This document shows positions 1 through 6,329 of a DNA stretch of 13,013 nt, piece by piece. The notes beneath the pieces were generated by a model. It was given only the letters and a program-made list of their open reading frames with translations. It was not told the origin of the DNA and made no database searches. Each line of letters opens with the position of its first letter. The first letter of the stretch is position 1. The stretch is from JBMNUL01 sp050946255 (GTDB lineage Bacteria; Actinomycetota; Coriobacteriia; Coriobacteriales; CADBOM01). A program made the position numbers and the translations under genes. The stretch lies in contig JBMNUL010000071.1 of NCBI GenBank assembly GCA_050946255.1, forward strand, positions 1-13,013. The letters are read 5' to 3'.

Positions 1-308
1 CTGTTCTCTACATTGGAGCCGTACCACTTGACCCCAGCGATGTCGAACTTGCCTCCCAAGTATGCCGGCATGCACATGAAGCGCCTGTCCGGACCATCGG
101 TCGGCATGTTGGGGAACGGAGAGGACTCCGGGAAGCTAATCATGCAACCGTGCGAATTGCCGTTCTCTCCTCCCATCCTGTAATCGCCGGCATCGAGAAG
201 CTTCACGACCTCCTCCATGCAATCGGTGCACTCCAGGACATTGGTGACGCCAGCGTCGATCATGTCCTGCTCGCTGAGATACAGAAAATTGATCTCGGGA
301 TATGCCAT
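1..308 (-). CDS. Ornithine cyclodeaminase / mu-crystallin family enzyme, N-terminal part
   Basis: Reverse-strand reading from the ATG at 308 gives 102 codons with no stop to the window edge, so only the N-terminus is present. It begins MAYPEINFLYLSEQDMIDAG. Further on come NGNSHGCMISFPESS, GPDRRFMCMPAYLGGKFD and AGVKWYGSNVEN, which I recognise as the start of ornithine cyclodeaminase/mu-crystallin proteins. The lysine in AGVKWYG matches the substrate-carboxylate-binding region of the family. Family members convert ornithine to proline with bound NAD+, or reduce cyclic imines such as pyrroline-2-carboxylate; the window does not show which. The start is supported by a GGGGGAG Shine-Dalgarno six bases upstream. 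It lies 53 nt after the DAO-family gene and is probably the fifth gene of the same minus-strand operon. That placement suggests it handles the imino or amino acid released by the upstream dehydrogenase complex. Confidence 0.85.
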   Translation of the reverse strand, partial: MAYPEINFLYLSEQDMIDAGVTNVLECTDCMEEVVKLLDAGDYRMGGENGNSHGCMISFPESSPFPNMPTDGPDRRFMCMPAYLGGKFDIAGVKWYGSNVEN

Positions 309-361
309 TTCAATCTCCCCCTGTCGAGTACCTGAACCTTCCTACCTGTGCATCCGTCAAA

Positions 362-1540
362 TCACGCCTTTGCCCTGAACCTGTCGTAGGCGAGCCCTGA
401 GATGTCTATCGTGGTAGACTTCCCGTCCATCACCAGCTCGCTTACGGCAAGCCCAACAGCAGGCGAGATTCCAAATCCATGTCCGCAGAATCCAGCGGCA
501 ATCACCAGTCCTGGGACCTCGTCGATCGTGTCGATAACCGGCACGTGATCGGCGCAAACGTCATACCAACCCGCCCATGTGCGGATGACCTTTATCTCCT
601 TGAGCGATGGGAAGTACCTGATGATTCCCCTGCAGAGACTCGGTGCGGTGAGCGAGTTCGTCTCGAACCTTTCCTTTTCCGATGTGTACGGCTCGATTCC
701 AGAATTTCCACCCATCACGAAGGAGCCGTGTTTGGTCTGCCCGCCGTAGAAGTCGGAGTCGGCGCATCCGAGCATCACTGGGAACATGTCTGGCTCCATC
801 TCCGTCACCAGGCATTCGGAGAACTCGCGGATGATCGGCAGCTCTATTCCAACCGAATCTGCTATCTCCCTCGAATTCCACCCGGCGCACAGGAGAATCT
901 GCTCTCCCTCGTAGACCCCATCGTCTGTGTCTACGAATCTCGCGCGACCACGGTACTTGCGGATGCCCTTGACCTCGACGCCGGTCACAAATGTCACACC
1001 CATTTCCAGGGCCTTGCGGTAGAAGCCGAGCGTGGTGTGGAGTGGGTTGGCGTGCCCGTCCGTGGGACACCAGCTGGCGCCGATCACCTCTTCGGACATG
1101 TAGGGGCAGATCTCCCTCGCCTGGTCTCCCGAGATCATCTCGACGTCCAGGCCGACGGCACGGGAATTGTCGGTCAGGGTCTGCAACTTCTTGAGATGGG
1201 CTTCGGTCTTCCCCATCCTGATGTTTCCCCTGCGCACGTACTCCACGTCCACGTCGAGCTCCTCACCCAACGTCGGCCAGATGTTCGATACCGCATACAT
1301 CGCCAAGGGGAGCTCCCTGACATCTCGGGCCGATTGCCTCACGCCACCGGCATTTCGGCACGACCCTCCGTTGCCTATCTCCTTCTTCTCCAAGACGATG
1401 ATGTCGTTCATCCCGCGCTTGGCCAGGTTGTAGGCGGTTGCGCAGGCAACCACGCCCCCGCCGATGATTATCAGAGAAGCTGTTCTCTTCTCCCCTGTCA
1501 TCACGTTCTTCTCTGCCATGTAGGCCGTGGTGCTAGCCAT
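362..1540 (-). CDS. FAD-dependent oxidoreductase, DAO family (catalytic beta subunit of an amino-acid/opine dehydrogenase)
   Basis: This encodes 392 residues of the D-amino-acid oxidase/glycine oxidase fold. The dinucleotide-binding motif LIIIGGGVVACATAYNLAKR lies near residues 23-42 and is followed by VLEKKEIGNGGSCRNAGG, typical of sarcosine oxidase beta, HcnC and OoxB subunits. The C-terminus has GFCGHGFGISPAVGLAVSEL, the usual second FAD contact. Such subunits oxidise a C-N bond of an amino or imino acid and pass electrons to partner Fe-S/flavin subunits. An upstream in-frame TTG at 1561 is possible, but the ATG at 1540 has a GAGGAGG Shine-Dalgarno nine bases before it, so I chose that. 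The start overlaps the end of the BFD-like gene by 8 nt, indicating translational coupling. Proline, hydroxyproline, sarcosine, an opine or a D-amino acid are all possible substrates. Confidence 0.88.
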   Translation of the reverse strand: MASTTAYMAEKNVMTGEKRTASLIIIGGGVVACATAYNLAKRGMNDIIVLEKKEIGNGGSCRNAGGVRQSARDVRELPLAMYAVSNIWPTLGEELDVDVEYVRRGNIRMGKTEAHLKKLQTLTDNSRAVGLDVEMISGDQAREICPYMSEEVIGASWCPTDGHANPLHTTLGFYRKALEMGVTFVTGVEVKGIRKYRGRARFVDTDDGVYEGEQILLCAGWNSREIADSVGIELPIIREFSECLVTEMEPDMFPVMLGCADSDFYGGQTKHGSFVMGGNSGIEPYTSEKERFETNSLTAPSLCRGIIRYFPSLKEIKVIRTWAGWYDVCADHVPVIDTIDEVPGLVIAAGFCGHGFGISPAVGLAVSELVMDGKSTTIDISGLAYDRFRAKA

Positions 1541-1880
1541 TGGAAACCGCCTCCTCATCAACGTCGAAGACGTCGTTGGAGAAGACCTCCATCACAGTTG
1601 GCCGCACAGGCGACCTTCCGGTAATCTGACCGAGCTCGGCAATCGGGATCCCGGACTCGCGGGAGATGATCCCGAGGACGTTTCTCTGGCATGTCTGCCC
1701 CTGGCAGAGCCCCATGCCGCAGCGCAACCAGCGCTTGACCTCGTTCATAGTCGTCATCCCGTCGTAAACCGCCTTTCGAATCTCGCCCTTCGTGATCTCC
1801 TCGCACCTGCAGACGATCATGTCATCGTCCGGCATAGGCTTGAATGGTTCAGTGGGCGCATGCCTCACGATCTTTTCCAT
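1533..1880 (-). CDS. BFD-like [2Fe-2S] binding protein
   Basis: A 115-residue protein with the bacterioferritin-associated-ferredoxin-like cysteine pattern: C24-R-C26, then C59-QGQT-C64 (also C54), with about 32 residues between the pairs. This is the CxC...CxxxxC ligand set of BFD-type [2Fe-2S] domains. In HcnB and OoxA relatives this domain is the C-terminal part of the alpha subunit; here it is a separate polypeptide. It probably carries electrons between the flavin subunits. An upstream in-frame GTG at 1904 would overlap the previous gene. The ATG at 1880 has an AGGTGG Shine-Dalgarno five bases upstream, so it is preferred. That leaves 16 nt between this gene and the upstream FAD gene, and an 8-nt overlap with the downstream DAO gene, consistent with a single transcript. 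Confidence 0.85.
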   Translation of the reverse strand: MEKIVRHAPTEPFKPMPDDDMIVCRCEEITKGEIRKAVYDGMTTMNEVKRWLRCGMGLCQGQTCQRNVLGIISRESGIPIAELGQITGRSPVRPTVMEVFSNDVFDVDEEAVSNG

Positions 1881-1896
1881 CTCAACCACCTCTCCC

Positions 1897-3480
1897 CTAG
1901 GCACTTACGTAGAACCGAGCGGAATTTGCGAATTCCACCGGCACCTTCATGGTCAGAACATTCGTCTTGTCCAGCACCTTGGCCGAGTTGACGCTGATTA
2001 TCTCGGCGTCGCAGACGGGCTTTCCCGAGCGGTCAAGCGCCTTGCCGTGGTCGCCTTTCTGGGGAATCGGGAGGAACTCATACGGAAGTGCCACACTGGC
2101 GAAACCGGGCTCGTAGTCATCGTTCACGAGGAAGATCGCCTGCCCGGAGCAGCTTGCCACGCACATGCCGCAACCGGTGCACTCGTTCTCGCTGCTCACA
2201 ATCGGAAGCTTGGAGATGTCTGCGCCAACCTTGATGCACCCGAACCTGCAGGCGTCCTGGCATGGATCGCAGGGGATGTTCTGCGTGCACTCGATCACTG
2301 GGTGCACGCCATGTGCGCTCAAGTTGATGTCTGGGAATGCCGAAAGCTCCTCCTCGGTGACGTACCCGTTTTTCAACAGGCTCTTGGAGAGCTCATATCC
2401 CTCGTCGGTCTTTTCAATGTCCGTCCTGCCCTTGTTGGCCGGAGAGAACATCCCGCTGCGCAGTTGGCCTAAAGACGCGCGGTACCTGCCAACGGAGTCC
2501 CGCCAGGTATCCTCTGAGATATAGCCGGCCTTGAAGGCCGCAGTGGACCCCGCGATCTTTCCCTGGAGCATTGCAGAAGAGGCCTCCTCTATGCCTGCAA
2601 CATCTCCGCAGCAAAAGATGCCCGGAACCGAGGTCTCGTTGTACTCGTCGACGATGGGGACATGACCGCCCTTCTTCGGGGCGAACTCCATCTTGCATCC
2701 AGCGTTGTCTGCCAGCTGGCTCATTGGAGAGAGGCCCACCGCGATGCAGATCGTATCGACATCCAGCTTCATCTCAGTGCCCTTGACCGGGCGGAACTTC
2801 TCGTCCACTTCGGCGATCACCGCGCCCTCGACCTTCTCCTCGCCGAGGGCTCTCACCACGGTGTGGCTCGTGTAGAGCGGCACTCCCGTGCGTGCGATCT
2901 TGGATGCATGCACACCGTATCCACCGACTCTTGGAGCCGCGTCTATCACGGCCACGACATCGCAGCCTGCCTGCAGAAGTTGGAAAGTGACCACGAGCCC
3001 GACGTTTCCGGATCCGACCATCAAGATCTTCTCGCCGGGCTTGACTCCCTGGAGGTTCATCAGGGCCTGAGCAGCGCCCGCTCCGATGACCCCGGGCTTG
3101 TCCCAGCCGTCGAACGTGAACATGTTCTCGGCTGCTCCGGTGGCGATGACTATCGAGTCGCCCTTGAAGTGCAGCACCTCGTCATCGCATTTGACGAGGA
3201 TCTCCTTGTCGTGGTAGATGCCCATAACGGTTGCACCGAGGAAAACCTTGACGCCGCTCTCGCGGGCTTCCTCCAGCAATCTCTTGCCGATGTTGAATCC
3301 GCGTTCCTTGGCGTGATGCTCTTTGGACCCGAAGAACTTGTGGATCTGCTTGAAGAGCTGGCCCCCTGGTCTGGAATTCTCATCGAAGACGGCCACGTCC
3401 ATTCCGGCTTTGGCGGCTTCGATTGCCGCGGAAAGCCCTGCTGGACCCGCGCCGATCACAATCATCTCGAAACGGCGCAT
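1897..3480 (-). CDS. FAD/NAD(P)-binding oxidoreductase with C-terminal two-[4Fe-4S] domain (alpha subunit)
   Basis: This encodes 527 residues. An N-terminal FAD motif IVIGAGPAGLSAAIEAA (residues 7-23) is followed by FDENSRPGGQLFKQ, a hallmark of HcnB/OoxA/PdhA-type alpha subunits. A second Rossmann motif, ILMVGSGNVGLVV (152-164), and GIFCCGDVAG (288-297) complete a two-dinucleotide pyridine-nucleotide-disulfide-reductase-like core. The C-terminus has two ferredoxin-like cysteine groups: C398, C404, C407, C411, C415 and C434, C437, C440, C444, the latter as CTGCGMCVASC. Two [4Fe-4S] clusters are likely. The chain probably takes electrons from the DAO subunit and delivers them to NAD(P) or another carrier. 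An ATG at 3498 is in frame, but the ATG at 3480 has GGAGG four bases upstream; it overlaps the previous gene by 19 nt. The exact substrate is not readable. Confidence 0.88.
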   Translation of the reverse strand: MRRFEMIVIGAGPAGLSAAIEAAKAGMDVAVFDENSRPGGQLFKQIHKFFGSKEHHAKERGFNIGKRLLEEARESGVKVFLGATVMGIYHDKEILVKCDDEVLHFKGDSIVIATGAAENMFTFDGWDKPGVIGAGAAQALMNLQGVKPGEKILMVGSGNVGLVVTFQLLQAGCDVVAVIDAAPRVGGYGVHASKIARTGVPLYTSHTVVRALGEEKVEGAVIAEVDEKFRPVKGTEMKLDVDTICIAVGLSPMSQLADNAGCKMEFAPKKGGHVPIVDEYNETSVPGIFCCGDVAGIEEASSAMLQGKIAGSTAAFKAGYISEDTWRDSVGRYRASLGQLRSGMFSPANKGRTDIEKTDEGYELSKSLLKNGYVTEEELSAFPDINLSAHGVHPVIECTQNIPCDPCQDACRFGCIKVGADISKLPIVSSENECTGCGMCVASCSGQAIFLVNDDYEPGFASVALPYEFLPIPQKGDHGKALDRSGKPVCDAEIISVNSAKVLDKTNVLTMKVPVEFANSARFYVSA

Positions 3481-3806
3481 TTTTCCTCCGCCTCCCATTC
3501 TTCCTTGGTGAGAACACCGTATTGGGTCTTCACTTCCATCCCCTCTTCGAGTTGGGTAATGCAGGTCCTCACATTGGGCTGTCCGTTCACGATCATCACG
3601 CAGTCAGTGCAGCGACCTATCGCGCAGAAGATTCCACGGGGCTTGTGCATTTTCGCTGTGTAGCGGTGAGTCATTACCCCTGCCGCATGCAATGCGGCGG
3701 CGATCGACTCGCCTTCGTACCCAGTCATTTCCTTTCCGTCCAACGTGAAGTGGACCAAACGCCCCTTGTCGTAGGTCCCGATAATGGGATGCTGTTCGAT
3801 CCTCAT
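3462..3806 (-). CDS. Small [2Fe-2S] ferredoxin-fold subunit (HcnA/PdhF-like gamma subunit)
   Basis: A 114-residue protein of the (2Fe-2S)-binding fold found as the small subunit of sarcosine oxidase, HcnA and proline/hydroxyproline dehydrogenase complexes. The ligands are C61, C66, C69 and C82, in the pattern C-x4-C-x2-C-x12-C within GIFCAIGRCTDCVMIVNGQP. The preceding RLVHFTLDGKEMTGYEGESIAAAL is the typical beta-grasp start. It should shuttle electrons between the flavin subunits. The frame extends upstream to 3902, but the ATG at 3806 follows AGGAGGGG by about nine bases and begins at the conserved region, so it is taken as the start. It is the first gene of the minus-strand operon and overlaps the FAD subunit gene by 19 nt. 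Confidence 0.87.
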   Translation of the reverse strand: MRIEQHPIIGTYDKGRLVHFTLDGKEMTGYEGESIAAALHAAGVMTHRYTAKMHKPRGIFCAIGRCTDCVMIVNGQPNVRTCITQLEEGMEVKTQYGVLTKEEWEAEEKCAVSR

Positions 3807-3933
3807 CGTTCGACCCCTCCTATCCATGCTTCTCGGCTTTACGACGGCTATCGGAAGATGCGAGCCGATATCTCGATCGACCTTTCCAACCATCTCCGAC
3901 ACGTCAAATGCTAGTCAGAAATGTTTTGCCACT

Positions 3934-3951
3934 ATTTCACGAATATGAAAT
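3934..3951. repeat. Operator-like dyad 1 (ATTTCA-N6-TGAAAT)
   Basis: The sequence ATTTCACGAATATGAAAT has perfect 6-bp arms around a 6-nt spacer. It lies about 130 nt upstream of the [2Fe-2S] gene start and shares the TCAC(G/A)A(A/T)TATGAAA core with the next motif. A transcription factor binding site is the simplest reading; the binding protein is inferred, not shown. Confidence 0.5.
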
Positions 3952-4090
3952 CAAAGTTAACTGGAACTGAATGGTCGAAATGTCTGGAATGAATGGTAAA
4001 TCCCGAGTAAATCGGCAATTTAACACTATGGAAACAGCTCAGTAACAAAACCGAAAGCCTTCTTGAAGGAAATTTCTTTTTCGCATTGAT

Positions 4091-4108
4091 TTTTCACAAT
4101 TATGAAAA
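4091..4108. repeat. Operator-like dyad 2 (TTTTCA-N6-TGAAAA)
   Basis: TTTTCACAATTATGAAAA has perfect 6-bp arms and the same 6-nt spacing as dyad 1, 157 bp away. The shared core TTTCAC(A/G)A(T/A)TATGAAA makes a common binding protein plausible. Confidence 0.5.
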
Positions 4109-4224
4109 TTCTTTGTGAGGAATAATGAGCAGCCAAGATTTCAGGGGAAACATTCAGCAGCCTCTCCTAGAGGTGAATCAACTGAAATCTCTCAATTTCC
4201 GGCAGTTTATTTTGTTCTTGCAAT

Positions 4225-4251
4225 TGTCACGAATTTGTCACAATATGAAAC
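4225..4251. repeat. Operator-like cluster 3 (tandem TTGTCAC with TATGAAA)
   Basis: Two TTGTCAC half-sites start at 4225 and 4235, ten bases apart, about one helical turn. Each is followed by GAAT or AAT, and TATGAAAC ends the cluster. The right part, TGTCACAATATGAAAC, differs from dyad 2 by one base and a one-base-shorter spacer. It lies 160-190 nt upstream of the regulator start, where autoregulation would act. Confidence 0.4.
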
Positions 4252-4411
4252 GGAAAAATAGCCTTGCTTTCCAAAGAGGGCTGCACTTTTCCAAGGGGTA
4301 TCTAGAACATCTTCCAGACTGCTCGGAATCATTGGGTGTGCTGAACACCGATGTGGCAGAACCCCGAGTATGGGAACCCATGAGACTCGAATCCAGGCTA
4401 AGGAGCAGGAA

Positions 4412-6025
4412 ATGGCATCCGAAACGAAACCCGACTTGGAACTATATCCTAGCTGCACACTGCATTACATCGTTTCAAATGTCATGCACATCGTCGATAT
4501 CGGAGACGACCTCTGCAAGCTGATCGGATACACCCGAGAAGAAATCCACCTTCTATTGGCCGATGATTTCAGGCGAGTTGTTTTCCCAGAAGACAGGCCT
4601 GTGGTCCATGCCATCCTGAAGCACAGCGACGAGCCGGGAGTCTCTTCCTGCATGAGATACAGGATCGTCACAAAGGAAAACACGATCAAGACCGTGGCTG
4701 ACGAGCACGTCATTAGGAAGGCAGAGGACGGAAGCCTCCACGTGTTCTCCGTTATCACGGAATCCATCAGCTTCTCAGATTTTCCAGAGATCGAAAACGA
4801 TAAATCGCATATGTACAGCCTCTTGTGGAACATCCCGTTTGGACATGTGAGGGTGAGCCTGAAGGGAAATCCCAGGATAGTCTATGCAAACAAGAAGTTC
4901 ATGGAGATGATGGGGGTATCGCCCGAAATCATCGAAGATGCCTCTGCAGACCTCAACACATTCACAAAGCTGATCTCCGTGCATCCATTGCTCCAAATTG
5001 GGAGGAAGAGCATCGAATCCGAGGAACTTATCGGGACTCCAGTCTCATGCTTCGGAAGCATCATCGACCTCAAGAACAACATTGTCCCGTTATCTGGATG
5101 GTGCTTGACGTTTCTGAGGGAAAACGGGGAAAAGATCAGTCATTTCATCTTCGCCGGCTCCAACATGAGCCAGCCAGATGTGCAGAGGATTTTAGCGAAC
5201 CTCATCGCTGCTTTGGCAAAGAACAGATACCAGAGCATCTTCATGGTCAACCTGCCAATGAAGAGCGTGCAGTGCGTCTACAGCACCAACCTGCAGACCT
5301 TGCTCGGATTGGGCAAGATCCCCATTTCAATTGACGAGGCGATTCCATTCATTCAGTCAAGTATCGATCCCCCCGAGGTTGTCGAATCGATAATAGAATC
5401 GGTCTACGACTCCAATGGGAATATCCGCGACAACCTGAATCAAGCAGACTCGCACCTGAACTTCAATGTCCTGATTGGAAGCGAGAGAGTTCTCTTCGAG
5501 GCCGACACCATGACATTGGGGCCGCATTGGCTAATAATCATGAGCAAGAAGGTCGGCTCGGAGTCTTCCCCCGAAGTGCCCATCCCGAAAAAGGCCGGCT
5601 CCTCTGCTGGAAAGAATGTGCGGATCAGGACATTCGGACATTTCGAAGTGTTCGTGAACGGAACCCCAATTGCATTCAACCATGCCAAGTCGAAGGAGCT
5701 GCTGGCCATCCTCGTGGACAGGGAGGGAGGATATGTCTCCTCCCGCGAGGCAGTCGCCTATCTATGGGAAAACGAGATGGTGACCAAGACCGTTCTCGCC
5801 AGATACCGCAAAGTGGCGATGCGCCTGAGGGAAATCCTTGACGAGAACGGGATAGGCAACATCGTGGAGAACAAGAACGGGCTTCGCAGGATCAGGGTGG
5901 ACAAGGTCGATTGCGATCTGTTCAGGTTCAAATCCAATGGTGAAACCTCGCTGTTCAACGGATCGTACATGTCCGATTACAGCTGGGGTGAAGTCAAGCT
6001 TGCCGAGATGTCCTTCAACAGATAG
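4412..6025 (+). CDS. One-component regulator: PAS-like sensor domains plus C-terminal SARP/BTAD-type winged helix
   Basis: This encodes 537 residues. Residues ~15-120 are PAS-like (IVDIGDDLCKLIGYTREEI, then FPEDR and a PAC-like tail). A second PAS-like segment spans ~135-250 (IVYANKKFMEMMGVSPEII). A weaker third sensor-like segment covers ~268-380. After a Ser/Pro/Lys linker, residues ~403-507 form an OmpR/SARP-like winged helix: IRTFGHFEVFVNGTPI, AKSKELLAILVDREGGYVSS, then RVDKVDCDLFRF. The C-terminal GSYMSDYSWGE is typical of Clostridia/Coriobacteria relatives. No phosphoacceptor receiver domain or kinase is visible, so it probably senses a ligand, redox state or cofactor directly. An ATG at 4370 is in frame, but the ATG at 4412 has AAGGAG six bases upstream. 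It is divergent from the dehydrogenase operon and likely its local regulator; target and signal are inference. Confidence 0.8.
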   Translation: MASETKPDLELYPSCTLHYIVSNVMHIVDIGDDLCKLIGYTREEIHLLLADDFRRVVFPEDRPVVHAILKHSDEPGVSSCMRYRIVTKENTIKTVADEHVIRKAEDGSLHVFSVITESISFSDFPEIENDKSHMYSLLWNIPFGHVRVSLKGNPRIVYANKKFMEMMGVSPEIIEDASADLNTFTKLISVHPLLQIGRKSIESEELIGTPVSCFGSIIDLKNNIVPLSGWCLTFLRENGEKISHFIFAGSNMSQPDVQRILANLIAALAKNRYQSIFMVNLPMKSVQCVYSTNLQTLLGLGKIPISIDEAIPFIQSSIDPPEVVESIIESVYDSNGNIRDNLNQADSHLNFNVLIGSERVLFEADTMTLGPHWLIIMSKKVGSESSPEVPIPKKAGSSAGKNVRIRTFGHFEVFVNGTPIAFNHAKSKELLAILVDREGGYVSSREAVAYLWENEMVTKTVLARYRKVAMRLREILDENGIGNIVENKNGLRRIRVDKVDCDLFRFKSNGETSLFNGSYMSDYSWGEVKLAEMSFNR

Positions 6026-6117
6026 GCAGCACCGCAAAGTCAGAAAGATTCGACCACTGGGAAAATAATTACCTTCCATAATTAAATTTTTCGCAGATTT
6101 CTTCTAATCTAAAGGTA

Positions 6118-6140
6118 ATTTCACACGTTCTGTGTGAAAT
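6118..6140. repeat. Perfect 9-bp inverted repeat, operator-like
   Basis: ATTTCACAC (6118-6126), five bases, then GTGTGAAAT (6132-6140) form a perfect dyad. It contains the same ATTTCA...TGAAAT ends as dyad 1, with wider spacing. It overlaps where the -35 of a promoter with the TATAGT box at 6150 would be, so repression or close-contact activation is plausible. No U-tract follows, so it is not a terminator. Confidence 0.55.
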
Positions 6141-6190
6141 AGGTGACTTTATAGTCTTTTCAAATGTAAAGTCTAGGTATCCCAAAAAGA

Positions 6191-6266
6191 AAACAACTGC
6201 TGTTTCAAGGCCTGGTTGCAAGACTTTCACCAGGACCTGTACATGTGCGCGCGGAAGAGCGCGTGC
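6191..6266 (+). other. Structured 5' leader: three hairpins
   Basis: Three inverted repeats follow in a row: AAACA/TGTTT (6191-6205), CCTGGT/ACCAGG (6211-6234), and GTGCGCGC/GCGCGTGC around the loop GGAAGA (6245-6266, eight pairs with two G-T wobbles). They lie between the likely promoter and the SpoVA-like start. They could stabilise the mRNA or form a regulatory fold. I recognise no known riboswitch class. Confidence 0.3.
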
Positions 6267-6329
6267 CAAACAGTTTCCAAGGGAACAAGAGAAGCCGAGA
6301 AGCGAATCGGGAACAGGAGGAGCTAGGGC

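Larger units (their letters stand above)
3807..4411. promoter_or_regulatory. Divergent intergenic region with repeated dyad motifs
   Basis: About 605 nt separate the minus-strand dehydrogenase operon from the plus-strand regulator gene. From roughly 3900 to 4260 it is clearly AT-richer than the genes. It should hold the promoters of both units, but I could not assign -35/-10 boxes with confidence. It contains at least three related dyads (listed separately) built on TTTCAC and TGAAA. An open frame from 4125 (132 codons) overlaps the regulator start, has no recognisable protein features and is not called. The length leaves room for a long leader before the regulator. Confidence 0.6.
6026..6329. 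promoter_or_regulatory. Intergenic region upstream of the SpoVA-like gene
   Basis: This 304-nt region separates the regulator from the SpoVA-like gene and is AT-rich until about 6200. It holds a perfect 9-bp dyad (6118-6140), a TATAGT -10-like box at 6150-6155 without a good -35, an inverted repeat GACTTTA/TAAAGTC at 6145-6173, and three hairpins at 6191-6266. No clear terminator of the regulator gene was found, so readthrough is possible. No coding sequence is supported here. Confidence 0.5.

Noticed and set aside
479..1624. Long plus-strand open frame (381 codons) opposite the DAO gene, and similar plus-strand frames at 1792-2472 and 2662-3663
   Set aside because: They are antisense to well-supported flavoprotein genes, have no recognisable motifs and show shadow-like composition rich in Arg, His, Leu and Val.
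4360..4400. tRNA-like fragment (CGAATCC-type string) near the regulator start
   Set aside because: No acceptor stem, anticodon arm or T-arm can be built around it; it is a chance match.
4125..4523. 132-codon plus-strand frame in the divergent intergenic region
   Set aside because: It has a weak GAGG ahead of its ATG, but the composition is unremarkable, no domain is visible, and it overlaps the strongly supported regulator start by over 100 nt in another frame.
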